Origin: Chondrilla cf. caribensis
Taxonomy: Eukaryota > Porifera > Demospongiae > Chondrillida > Chondrillidae
Direction: 5' to 3'
NCBI GenBank assembly: GCA_964020155.1
Contig: OZ026561.1
Span: 2,399,547 to 2,463,546, forward strand
DNA: 64,000 nt
The notes under the pieces were generated by a model, which saw only the letters and a list, made by a program, of their open reading frames with translations, made no database searches and was not told the DNA's origin. A program made the translations under genes and the position numbers. Numbering within the stretch: position 1 is the stretch's first letter; every line of letters starts with the position of its first letter. Below, piece by piece: positions 1-12,000 of the stretch.

Positions 1-2247
1 CATGAACAAAACTTGGAGGGGCATTGTCAGTGTCTCCAAAGCTCAAAATAATTTATCCGATATGTATGTATTTGTGTGTTTATTTTCCGTTTAATTTGTT
101 TAATAATTGTATATTCATTGAAAAATTGTTATCAAACTCAATACATGTTACAAGGGAGTTCTAAGGGAGGTCGATTATGCATTCTAAGCATGTCATGTGA
201 TTCGAACGCGCCAGATATCTCACGAGAGGGAGCTAGTGGTCTGAACAAGTGATTATTGGGAGACTGCGGTATTACTCGTTCTGTGGAAAAGTCGTGGATA
301 GTTCCCTTGTTTTCTTGGCCTTCTCAGCTAAGTGGCACTCAATCGTTGAATAATGGGTTAGCTAGGACCCCGCAAACGGGTTGGAATTCCTGGAACCACT
401 TCCACTGTGGAGTGAATGACGGCGTGATCCGTGGTGCTGCTGATGCTATGGTGAGTAACCACTTCGTGTGGTTTGCTTGGATACTGGCAATCGTGAGTTG
501 GTTGTATGAGGACAAGTGAGTTGGCTGGTATACTAAGGTGAAGTGGACGTGGAGTGATTCCGATCGCAGTAATATTCCGGTAATTTGGGAATACACCCTT
601 TCCTGCTTCGAAACACGAAGCTATTTACTGCTATTTTTGCTTTTACAGTGTTCACCTGGTAACGATACCCTTTGGCTGCAACTTACCTGACAGTGAAGTC
701 AGCCACTTGGTTCCCATGTGCTGGTTATTCACAAGTGGTAGGAATTACCTAGTTTTATCTATTACATGTACATTCATTCGTATGAACAGCGTATACTTGT
801 GTGACACATAGTGGAATGTATACAGGATTACCTGTTAATATGTATTGCTTTGCTCTGCTTGACATGTGTACAGATATCTAGTGGCCTGAATAAAGTTGGC
901 TATCAGTATATCAATATCGATGATTGCTGGCAGAAGAGCCGCAGTTCCAGCGGTGCCATCCAATCCGATCCTACCACCTTCCCTAACATGACTGACCTCA
1001 TCCAGTACGTCCACAGTAAGGGGTTGAAGTTTGGTCTCTACAGCTCTGCTGGGTTGAGAACTTGTGCAGGTGTGTGTGTTCATGGCTGATATGCATAGCT
1101 AGTTGAATACCCCGTCCTATGGTGTGATAAGCCCGACATCACACCTTGCATTTAATCATGCAACTTCCCCTAATCATTATGCAAATATTGTAGGAAATTC
1201 GAATCATTATTTCAATTGCATATAGTTTTTTTCTTATTGAGACGGATCGAATGCTTAAAATAACAAAAATATGAACACAATCTCAAGCATCATATGTAGT
1301 GGATTATATACTTCATTAATCTTCATTTGGGTTGTTTCTGTAGTATGTCTATTTGGGAGTTATTGCAGTCTGCTCACAGTGAATATTCCAGAGTATTGTC
1401 CCACTGTTGTACGTTTGTAGTAAACACTCCCAGCTAAGTTAACATTTACTGTGAAACACTTATCTAGTATACCCCTTGGTTAGCACATACACTCCATTTG
1501 GTTCATGTGCACTTTGTCAACTACTTCCTTTAAGGTGCTATTGTATAGCAAATACCTCAGATAAGAATTATAGATTTGAGTAGCCTTCAAATTGATTGGT
1601 GAGCTACAGTGAATTCACGTTAATCCCCCAAACCTATATCCGCCACAATTTCCCAGTACTAATATAATGTACCAGTACCGATGAATATCCAGTCCGGAGT
1701 GTGGTCTTTGCTTACATGTTCATTTTGGTTCAAACCACTGTTCCTATACCACTACTCCTGTATCCCGGCTGCTGTACCAGTGCTTCCAGTTATACAGGTG
1801 TTCCTATACCAGTGTTCCTATACCAAGAAATCAAGGACACCTGATTACATGGATTTTAACTTTGGTCTTAACATTTTGGTTATCATGATATGGACATGCT
1901 TTTCTTGATGCTTTCCTGTTTGCACAACTCAAGATTTGGAATTGATTGAATGTTTTCACTTCAACCTTCAAGGTATTGATGTCAAAATTCACTATCCCAT
2001 AATGCGGGATGTTTTGAATAAAACTGGCCCGCCAATCTTGTATTCCTTGTGTGAGTGGGGTGTGGAGGACCCTGCTACATGGGCACCTGCTGTTGGTAAC
2101 AGCTGGAGGACAACAGGGGACATTCAGGACAACTGGAAGAGCATGATTAGTAAGTACATGTACCTACTTGTGTGCAGTATGTGTAAATGTATCTATTGTG
2201 GATCTTTGTGTTTAAGTAAGGGGTCTTATTTGAGTCGTTTATGTTGT
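1..2247 (+). repeat. Left arm of a large inverted repeat (palindrome)
   Basis: Positions 1-2247 are the reverse complement of 3403-5649: paired positions always sum to 5650. I checked both outer ends, the inner ends, and five pairs of reading frames, which are identical residue for residue over nearly their full lengths. I saw no mismatch. The arm holds three alpha-galactosidase exons. Near-zero divergence means a very recent event, active gene conversion, or an assembly artefact. The arm begins at the window edge, so its true outer limit may lie outside. Confidence 0.93.
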
Positions 2248-2467
2248 ACTTTATAGGTAGGATTCTTGCAAACGACAAGTGGTGGAATTATACTGGTCCT
2301 GGTGGATGGAATGACCCGGACATGCTGGAGATCGGAAACGGAGGAATGTCAAAAACAGAGTACATGACACACTTCAGTCTTTGGTGTTTGGCTAAGGCTC
2401 CTCTGTTGATTGGCTGCGATATGTCATCAATGTCCAATGATACACTGGAAATATTGAGTAACTCCGA
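328..2467 (+). pseudogene. GLA-like: Alpha-galactosidase (GH27) partial gene, plus copy
   Basis: Four exons of a GH27 alpha-galactosidase/alpha-N-acetylgalactosaminidase are recognisable, each with splice signals: 328-450 (GLARTPQTGWNSWNHF), 874-1069 (VGYQYINIDDCW), 1973-2149 ([20 protein letters not shown], with the R..D acid/base region [11 protein letters not shown]), and 2257-2467 ([17 protein letters not shown]). The family hydrolyses terminal alpha-galactosides in lysosomes. The exon that should carry the nucleophile (a YLKYDNC-type motif) between the second and third exons was not found, and homology stops inside the last exon after LEILSNSE, where VIAVNQD should follow. No signal-peptide exon is visible. 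I read it as a broken copy; conservation is high, so the loss is recent. Confidence 0.75.
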
Positions 2468-3225
2468 ACTAAACCAAAGTTTGAACAAAACTAACCATGT
2501 CATCAACGATCACACTTATCACAACAACTAAGGGATCTATTTTCCCAGACTTGCAGGCTTGGATTAATACTTCATACATGTATGCATAATCTATTCAACT
2601 CACTAAGAGCAACATTCACACACCTTCACTATAGCAATTATCATACTTTAGATAATCAACCTGCCAAGAAGCATACGTCTCTGCATCGTTGGTTTCATAC
2701 CCAAGAGAACCTGGACGACCTGTAACAGGACACGATACAAATATACATAATGTACGCAAGACAACAAAGTGAATATTAGGCCTGCATGTGTGAAAATTGC
2801 ACTAATACGCAATAATAATATCATCATCCACTTCTATTATATAATAGTGATAATGATAAAGAGTTGAGTGTTATTGTGAAACTCTAGCTTCCACTCTCGT
2901 TTACTTATAGAAAAATTGCATATGTCAACGTTTTTAGCTTAGACTATAGACTGAACCAATTTGTATAATATTGCTTATACACATACGTATGTACCTTTGT
3001 TAGTTTGATAGTCTTTTCCATCTAATTTCATCATGCATCAAATTAAGTATAATGTTTCGATCATATAATTATCGTGATAATAGTGATAAAATGCCTATTA
3101 TTGGGATGTAGGTTTGAGAATTATGCCACAAATGTATTGAATATAATATTATGACAACTCTCAACCTTTGAATATTACTGAGTGTATAAACGATATATAC
3201 ATACAGTATAGTCCAAATTGAAATA
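2468..3225. other. AT-rich palindrome spacer, no gene seen
   Basis: After homology to the alpha-galactosidase exon stops near 2467, the spacer is AT-rich with no coding signal I can support. It leads into a small TIR element at 3226. Confidence 0.6.
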
Positions 3226-3383
3226 CAGTGAATACTCGTTAATCTGCTGCAATGCATTTTCAAAGAATATGGTGGATTAACAAGTTTGGCAGATTAACTG
3301 GATATTCATCGGTACTGGTACATTATATTAGTACTGGGAAATTGTGGCAGATATAGGTTTGGGGGATTAACGTGAATTCACTG
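3226..3383. mobile_element. Short TIR element (MITE-like), TA flanked
   Basis: Begins CAGTGAATACTCGTTAATC and ends with the near reverse complement GGATTAACGTGAATTCACTG, flanked by TA on both sides, as expected for Tc1/mariner/pogo-type insertions. Its right half recurs at 3958-4043 (same orientation, one mismatch seen) and, inverted, in the left arm near 1607-1692. A related element with TIRs CAGTGAATATTCATTAATC sits at 33300-33751. The superfamily assignment is inference from target site and TIR only. Confidence 0.6.
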
Positions 3384-3402
3384 TAGCTCACCAATCAATT
3401 TA

Positions 3403-5649
3403 ACAACATAAACGACTCAAATAAGACCCCTTACTTAAACACAAAGATCCACAATAGATACATTTACACATACTGCACACAAGTAGGTACATGTACTTAC
3501 TAATCATGCTCTTCCAGTTGTCCTGAATGTCCCCTGTTGTCCTCCAGCTGTTACCAACAGCAGGTGCCCATGTAGCAGGGTCCTCCACACCCCACTCACA
3601 CAAGGAATACAAGATTGGCGGGCCAGTTTTATTCAAAACATCCCGCATTATGGGATAGTGAATTTTGACATCAATACCTTGAAGGTTGAAGTGAAAACAT
3701 TCAATCAATTCCAAATCTTGAGTTGTGCAAACAGGAAAGCATCAAGAAAAGCATGTCCATATCATGATAACCAAAATGTTAAGACCAAAGTTAAAATCCA
3801 TGTAATCAGGTGTCCTTGATTTCTTGGTATAGGAACACTGGTATAGGAACACCTGTATAACTGGAAGCACTGGTACAGCAGCCGGGATACAGGAGTAGTG
3901 GTATAGGAACAGTGGTTTGAACCAAAATGAACATGTAAGCAAAGACCACACTCCGGACTGGATATTCATCGGTACTGGTACATTATATTAGTACTGGGAA
4001 ATTGTGGCGGATATAGGTTTGGGGGATTAACGTGAATTCACTGTAGCTCACCAATCAATTTGAAGGCTACTCAAATCTATAATTCTTATCTGAGGTATTT
4101 GCTATACAATAGCACCTTAAAGGAAGTAGTTGACAAAGTGCACATGAACCAAATGGAGTGTATGTGCTAACCAAGGGGTATACTAGATAAGTGTTTCACA
4201 GTAAATGTTAACTTAGCTGGGAGTGTTTACTACAAACGTACAACAGTGGGACAATACTCTGGAATATTCACTGTGAGCAGACTGCAATAACTCCCAAATA
4301 GACATACTACAGAAACAACCCAAATGAAGATTAATGAAGTATATAATCCACTACATATGATGCTTGAGATTGTGTTCATATTTTTGTTATTTTAAGCATT
4401 CGATCCGTCTCAATAAGAAAAAAACTATATGCAATTGAAATAATGATTCGAATTTCCTACAATATTTGCATAATGATTAGGGGAAGTTGCATGATTAAAT
4501 GCAAGGTGTGATGTCGGGCTTATCACACCATAGGACGGGGTATTCAACTAGCTATGCATATCAGCCATGAACACACACACCTGCACAAGTTCTCAACCCA
4601 GCAGAGCTGTAGAGACCAAACTTCAACCCCTTACTGTGGACGTACTGGATGAGGTCAGTCATGTTAGGGAAGGTGGTAGGATCGGATTGGATGGCACCGC
4701 TGGAACTGCGGCTCTTCTGCCAGCAATCATCGATATTGATATACTGATAGCCAACTTTATTCAGGCCACTAGATATCTGTACACATGTCAAGCAGAGCAA
4801 AGCAATACATATTAACAGGTAATCCTGTATACATTCCACTATGTGTCACACAAGTATACGCTGTTCATACGAATGAATGTACATGTAATAGATAAAACTA
4901 GGTAATTCCTACCACTTGTGAATAACCAGCACATGGGAACCAAGTGGCTGACTTCACTGTCAGGTAAGTTGCAGCCAAAGGGTATCGTTACCAGGTGAAC
5001 ACTGTAAAAGCAAAAATAGCAGTAAATAGCTTCGTGTTTCGAAGCAGGAAAGGGTGTATTCCCAAATTACCGGAATATTACTGCGATCGGAATCACTCCA
5101 CGTCCACTTCACCTTAGTATACCAGCCAACTCACTTGTCCTCATACAACCAACTCACGATTGCCAGTATCCAAGCAAACCACACGAAGTGGTTACTCACC
5201 ATAGCATCAGCAGCACCACGGATCACGCCGTCATTCACTCCACAGTGGAAGTGGTTCCAGGAATTCCAACCCGTTTGCGGGGTCCTAGCTAACCCATTAT
5301 TCAACGATTGAGTGCCACTTAGCTGAGAAGGCCAAGAAAACAAGGGAACTATCCACGACTTTTCCACAGAACGAGTAATACCGCAGTCTCCCAATAATCA
5401 CTTGTTCAGACCACTAGCTCCCTCTCGTGAGATATCTGGCGCGTTCGAATCACATGACATGCTTAGAATGCATAATCGACCTCCCTTAGAACTCCCTTGT
5501 AACATGTATTGAGTTTGATAACAATTTTTCAATGAATATACAATTATTAAACAAATTAAACGGAAAATAAACACACAAATACATACATATCGGATAAATT
5601 ATTTTGAGCTTTGGAGACACTGACAATGCCCCTCCAAGTTTTGTTCATG
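3403..5649 (-). repeat. Right arm of the inverted repeat
   Basis: Mirror copy of 1-2247, separated from it by a 1155-base spacer (2248-3402). Symmetry stops at 5649, where unique sequence begins, so at least the outer right border is a real boundary within the window. The inner border at 3402/3403 directly follows a 104-base direct repeat (3298-3401 matching 3958-4061), which may mark how the inversion formed. Confidence 0.93.
3501..5322 (-). pseudogene. GLA-like: Alpha-galactosidase partial gene, minus copy
   Basis: Mirror image of the plus copy: exons at 5200-5322, 4581-4776 and 3501-3677 on the minus strand, identical in sequence to their partners. The fourth exon (GGWNDPDML) is absent here because the inverted arm stops at 3403, between the third and fourth exons. 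This copy therefore lacks both the nucleophile exon and everything after the acid/base region, and cannot encode a complete GH27 enzyme. It lies just downstream (in the minus direction) of another alpha-galactosidase 3' end at 6665-5833. Confidence 0.75.
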
Positions 5650-5832
5650 CAGTTAGATTTCACGTTATTATAACATTCTCACACCTATAATGATTATTGC
5701 GACAACAAGTACAGCACAAGATTCATGTATGCATGTATAATCAGCCAGCTTCAATTGTTATGTGTGCATACCTATGGTTAACAGTACTACCTGCAAAAGA
5801 TCCTAAGGTTCCTTTGAGCCATCCATGGCCAC

Positions 5833-6319
5833 TCATTTTGGAGAAAGTTTGTACATGACCACTCCATGAGGGGGTACAGAGCCGGACACTTTCCCTGACA
5901 TCACTCCGGCATCCTTGTGGAGCCACAGGTCACGTGCCAAGGCCTGCTGAGATTGGAGACCAACGGTCTTGAAGTCTGTGGTGATGGTTGAAGTGTTGGT
6001 GTCGTCTAGGTTCAGCAGAATGACAGCAACGGAGCCTCCAGAAAGGGGACCAGCCCACACTTGTTCCTTGGAGTCACTGCTGCTCCACACCATGTGACCT
6101 TGAACACCTTTCGAGAGGCAAAAGAAGTACTCAAACAAGTAGGGACAACTGATGAACCAGATTATACAACACACGCAGGTTTTTGCTTGGTAAAACAAAT
6201 TGCTATCTGTGGATCCTTCCACAGATAGAAATTTAGAAATGCCCACCCCCCCTCCTTGAAATAATAGCCAAAATTGACTTATTAACATGCATACCCACAA
6301 CCAACACAGACGAACACAT

Positions 6320-6402
<83 letters not shown>

Positions 6403-6442
6403 AACACACACAAGAACAAACACACATACACACACACACACA

Positions 6443-6503
<61 letters not shown>

Positions 6504-6665
6504 AAATTGTACACAGGCAGCAGCTGTATACATCTCCTAATGAAACTCTGGATCATAGTAATATATTGAGAATTAACAACTGTCATAATTGGTGTGAAAC
6601 CTAAAGAATCTTGATTAACTGCAATCACTTCAGAGTTACTCAATATTTCCAGTGTATCAGTGGAT
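5833..6665 (-). pseudogene. GLA-like: Alpha-galactosidase 3' end (two terminal exons), minus strand
   Basis: Two terminal exons. One spans about 6601-6665 and encodes [20 protein letters not shown] with a GT donor. The last is 5833-6119 and encodes GVQGHMVWSSSDSKEQVWAG through PHGVVMYKLSPK and a stop, the typical beta-sandwich C-terminus of GH27. Phases agree (G|GT = Gly). A long CA tract (6327-6501) lies in the intron. The upstream exons that should lie above 6700 are absent; the region instead turns into non-homologous DNA at about 6828. It may be the intact end of a gene cut by rearrangement, or a fragment. Compared with the sister copy at 13.7 kb, a TATG is missing at the donor. Confidence 0.7.
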
Positions 6666-6828
6666 ATCGTGGTAGATTGAAAATGTTCCTTGGGCAGGTA
6701 GCAGCAGCTTTTGGAATCATTCAACGTGTCAGCATCATCTTCCGTATGTTAACCTTCGTAATGCTGACCAAGAGGGTCTTCAAGGCGTTGTCTGGGTATG
6801 GCATGACTGTTTAATTTTGTTTGGTACA
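5963..6828 (-). repeat. Second inverted repeat, pairs with 13519-14419
   Basis: This block, with the alpha-galactosidase terminal exons and their CA-filled intron, is present again in inverted orientation at 13519-14419. Outside the microsatellite the copies differ by scattered substitutions and small indels, so this duplication is older than the perfect palindrome at 1-5649. The two blocks flank a 6.7-kb segment holding the DENND5 gene. Confidence 0.8.
6327..6501. repeat. (CA)n microsatellite
   Basis: About 170 bases of CA dinucleotides with a few interruptions, in the last intron of the minus-strand alpha-galactosidase 3' end. All long His/Thr or Cys/Val frames here are repeat artefacts. 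Confidence 0.97.
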
Positions 6829-7488
6829 TTTCCCCTCCTTAAAGTTGTGATTTGTAGCTTCTAAAATACTTTCGAGAGCGCTGTCCGACTTCAGGAAAAC
6901 ATGTCCGGGAATAGGGAAAATCGCATTATAGAATGACTCGGCGGCAGAATTCGAGTTAAAAAAACTCGTGGGGCTGCCGCCCCTGCACTCGAATTACTTG
7001 CAAGTTATTCAATAAATAAAAGAATCCTGTGCGCGTGCACACACACACACACACACACGCACACACACACAGCCCACTAAAAAATGTACTATACACACAA
7101 GTAGCTGTAGACACTAACATTGTAGTGTTTCGGCCTTCAGAGCCTCGTCAGTACAGCATTAATATTTTCACACAAGTGTACACGCTTACATACACACACA
7201 CAAACATCAATATCACAATAGTATGTCTATACTCTGTGTACTCACACATACACACGTGTAAACTGTCACAAATACACACATCCATGTGAAATGATTGTGA
7301 TTACAATAACTACAAAAAGTTAATTCCAACACAGCACTGACTGTTTCAGGGCACGCACACACAAACACACACACATACGCACACATGCTACCAACACACA
7401 CATGCACACACACACACACACATAAAACCACGCATATGCAAAAACATTATGCTACTAACACACACATGCATGCACACACGCACACATG

Positions 7489-7554
<66 letters not shown>
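6829..7554. repeat. Gene-free stretch with CA-rich microsatellite blocks
   Basis: Contains a GC-rich hairpin-like patch near 6945-6980 (GGCGGCAG opposite CTGCCGCC), then CA arrays around 7038-7070 and 7335-7554, with imperfect ACACATGCA units in between. No credible gene. Confidence 0.85.
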
Positions 7555-7556
<2 letters not shown>

Positions 7557-9092
7557 TGTGCGAATGTGCAGAATCACAGATTTGCCACTCCTTTTATACC
7601 CGCTGGACACTTCAAATTTCGCGCCATAATGACGTCAGAATATAGATCGAAATCCACTGCGTTGCCGTGTTGGTGAATACGTTATAAGATCATCGGAACG
7701 CATAACAAATGCGATCAATCCGAATACAACTCGATACAGCAATTTGAAATACATCATCACAATCAGTACAGGAAAAGAAAAGCGAATAAAAAGGTGAAGT
7801 GACCCCGAACTGCCGACGGGGTCTGTTATTCCGTGTTTTCTGACTTGTCCATACATTTGAATAGAGCAATCATCACCTATAGAGGTAGAATAAACAAACG
7901 AATGCAATGTAAAATTTCATATGATCATCCTCAATGACACTTAGCAATTAACTAAGCAGAATCAATGAATATCATTGCCGAGATTCTTGGCAGTAGCATT
8001 TCATTGGTTGTTGGTCACGCGCTCAGGTGTGAACTAATCGCTACTTGTGCTAGACCGTCCCTACCCTTTTCCGCCCCTCGCCGCCTCTTAGGGACGGTCT
8101 AGCTAGCTAGACTAACGTAATCTTGGTTGGGCCAGGCAACACGTAATGGGGTAATTTTCCACAGGCCAGTGAAGCCAACTCTGCAGTGATTCACAAGATA
8201 GCTGTATCTCAAAGTGGTATTGTTCCCTTACAGTCTCAGAGTGCCCCCCCAGTTAGATAGGGTGTTCTGTATGGTATATCTCCATCTTTCAACTACCTGT
8301 GGTGCGGTTTGTATTATCTATGGTGGGAGCATAGATCATCTATGGTGGAAGAGAGCTCATTCTCATGCAGGTCAGGAAATTGTATGATAGCAATGTAGAT
8401 AATAATATCATACTATTGCACATTGTATTCTAGATTTTGGCTAGTCCAATATCACCATGCATCACACAGCTGGATGTTGTTGATCACACAAGCTCTTGTG
8501 GAATACATGGCCGGGCTGATGTAATTCACACATCACGCAAGTATATGTAAATCAAACATGATCAGGTATATACACAGTTCAATCAGACTTTATATACATA
8601 CGTACATATTAATGTATGAGATATAATTTCGCAACGCATATTATATAATATAATTCATTGTGTTATGTACATATAATATGGACCTATATATATATAGATA
8701 TATTATAGTTTGTTATATTATATATTGTTATTCACATGTATACTGATCAAAATCATTATGGTAATGTTAATTATTTTATGTTATTATAATTATTATAATA
8801 ATAATATTATGTAATACAATCAATCTAGCATGCATGGTTAACAAACTCCTACACTTCCAATCCATTATTATAATAATATTATTACATAGCACGTCCATAC
8901 ATGAAAATACTACACATACATAATTACAAATTATTGTAAGATGAAGACAATTACAATATTATTAATAACAATTACAATTAATAACAATAATTACAGTATC
9001 ATTCAAATAGTAGTTTCACAAGAAGTACAATTTGAATGCAAATAAACGCAAACATACTTACATAGAATACAACATGACTTGTACAAGTGGCA
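7555..9092. other. Intergenic DNA, no gene recognised
   Basis: Includes a short hairpin at about 8050-8105 (TAGACCGTCCCTA opposite TAGGGACGGTCTA, loop about 25 bases) that could be a tiny MITE remnant. From about 8580 to 9080 the DNA is extremely AT-rich with ATTATAATAAT-type repeats, which probably covers the 3' untranslated and terminator region of the DENND5 gene. No homology to known proteins seen. Confidence 0.6.
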
Positions 9093-12000
9093 CTAGATAT
9101 TGAGCAAGAACAAGTCACCTAAAGGGAGTTTCACTTCAGACAACAGCTCAAGCATATTATACAGAAATTCAAGCAATGTATCGTCTTTCAGGAATGATAC
9201 TGCGTCGTAAAATGGAGAGAAGATTGGCAGAGATGCTATGATTTGGATCCACTGTAATAGGTGATGATCTCGCAAACCAATCCCTATGAGAAGCATGAGA
9301 CGCTCGTCTTTGCCAATATTCATATGACTCTCAATTTCTCCAACTGTATGCAGCAGTGTTTGTGCTGAGTGCATTAAACGGGGAGCAATGTCAAGTTTAT
9401 TGGTAAGAAGAGATGTCGAGAGGAAATCCCAGTAGAACGAATACTTGGAGGTGCCTAAAAAACCCAACAACAGAAGCTGCTTTAAAACTGCAACAAAACC
9501 ATCAGTTGGATGGGTGATTTGACGAAGAATTTTTCCATGCTGGTTCAATCCCTTGGATGCCTGCTTACTTAAGTTTATGAGAGCTTCAACAGATGACTTG
9601 AGGCTACTTTTTACATCTGAAGTAGTTGCTGGGTGGGCAATTTGCATGGTGAGTTTGGATTTCTTACTGTACTTAGCTGGGTAAACCTTTGACTCATCCA
9701 CCACTTTTCCCACTGCATCAGCATGAATCAAATCTCCAACAAGAAATCTCTCTATTGCACAATCATCTTCCGATTTGGAGAGCCATCGGCCACAGACAAA
9801 TTTATAGATATGGCCAGTAGTGAGGTTGTGAACAAGAACAGAATCAACAAAGAGGCTCTTAACAGCACCGCTGTTGTCATGACCAATACGAAGGCATGTT
9901 ACAGGCCCCAAGTTGAAGCACTGGAACTCCAACTCGTTCGTTCCAATGCTGAACATTTTCTTGCCCGACGACCTGAATTCTCCCGACAGGTTGCAGTACA
10001 AGGTGGTAGAGCTGAGCCCCAGGTGTTTTCCTTCCCCGAGCACGAGGACACGATAGCTCATCATGGCATTCTTGAAAGCATTGGTGAAGCACATGAATAG
10101 GCGAGCACTGAGGGTGAGTAGGTACGTGAGAAACTGCTCTCGTTCCTCCTCTGTTCTCAAGAACGCATAGGCCTGGTAATGGTGGACAAGGAGATCATGA
10201 TTCGATAGTAATACTTTCAAATGAGGGGCTAGCATTTTCTTTTCTAATGCCAAGCGAACAAATGCACGTACTCGACCAACTTCAGTCTTGATTTCAGGCA
10301 TCCCGTTAACAATCTTCAAGTCGTCAAAAACATTTGGCTCAAGTGGAACCAACAACGATTTAATTTTGGACTTATTCTCTGGCGATTGGATTTTTTGGCG
10401 ATGCAAATTAAGCCGTAGGGACTCTGTACGATGAGAAAAGGGTGAATGCTTGGAATCAGGTTTGAAGGACACAGAGGTTGACATCTCAGAGACTTGGAAG
10501 TTTTCCTGTGTATCCTCAGTGTCGGCAATTTGATGTGAATCGCAGTAGGCCATGAGGTGGGACCATAACGGAGACCGACTATTTCTCTTTCGCACACCGT
10601 GACCCCAAATACGCTCCAACAAATCACAGAGTTTAGCAATCATGGTATTTTCTTCCTCCATCCCTGTTGCTGAGTCAGCATCAGTACTCAAAATATGCTT
10701 CACACGCATCCTCGTCTCACGCCAAAGCTGCAAAATGAACTGGGAATGCGATGTTAAAGAAAATGATGCTGGTGTGACTGAAGATTTGGGCAGTCTTCGA
10801 TCCTGTACAGGATTTGGCCTCTTAGTTGGAATAACGATGGCCTGTGGTGATCTCTTAAGGATGGAATCATTTGCAAAGACAGGAAAGATTCCTTTATTCC
10901 ATGAAGTAGTACCATCATCAACTGCAACGGGATCCTCTACTAGGATAGGCTCCTTTGGAGCAGATTTTTCAATCTGTGGCTTAGTCTTTGGTGTTTGAGA
11001 GACAAAACGGCCTGATTTCTCCAAATGAGCTTTAATACGATCATCAAAAGCTACGATACTTTTATGCACTTCTGGAATTTGCCACAAAGCAATGATCTTC
11101 TGGTCGATAAAATGGCTGAACATTTGCGTTTCAATGAAACTGGATAGAAATGGGATGGCACTAGGACTCTGATCTGACAAGAATGAGGTCTTGTCAAAGC
11201 TTTGGAATTGCTCTCGGTCACGAATCCACTGTTCATAACTTTGTTGAGGAATGATGACGAAATCCTCGTAATCACTGAATATTTCCACCATGTACATGAA
11301 GAAAACTTCACGCAAATCTCTTGCAAAGAGCTGGTTGAATGACGATATACTCATTTTAGTTTCTCCTGTGGATACAGCATGTGCACCGGACCCAACTGGA
11401 CGATCTTGCATTTGCGGCAAACGTGACATTATAGCTAGCAATTTCTCAACATGCGGATTACTGCTGTCACTAAGCAAAGCGCTGCTGGATGACCCCTTCA
11501 AATGGGAAGTGACGTATTCAACAGCTTCCATAATACTTCCCTTCTCAATCGATCTTGATTCTTCGTGTGCAGGGAGAGGAGCAATGTGCATATCAAAGCA
11601 TTCGATGCGATACGTCTCCAAGACCTTCCGTACGTTCTTCAGTACATTTGTTTCATGTGGTAGCTTGGGGAGCTCATCGGAAGATGTGAATAGCTTTTGA
11701 TCTATATCAAAAATACACAGAGATGACACGCTGGGAAATTCCATTTCCTTATCGCTCTTATCAACTTTGATGCCCATGATGAAAGGTACTGGAGCATCTA
11801 AGAAGTCCAGTTGGGAGGACGGAAGAATGGGGACAAACACGTGCTGCCATTCAAATGGGTACAGTAGCGAAGCTATACACTGGGCGCAAAGCATGAGCAA
11901 ATAGTATGATGATGACTTCAGTAACAGTTGATGCTCCAATAGGGCTGTAGTGTACAGCATTGTGAGATTCCTGAGCCCTACCAGCTGCACAAATTCAGAC

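Noticed and set aside
6282..6604. Long His/Thr and Cys/Val reading frames over CA/GT tracts (also at 7029-7676, 13740-14219, 21091-21373, 31837-32038, 61606-61851)
   Set aside because: They are translations of dinucleotide repeats, open in several frames and on both strands at once; no coding evidence beyond the repeat.
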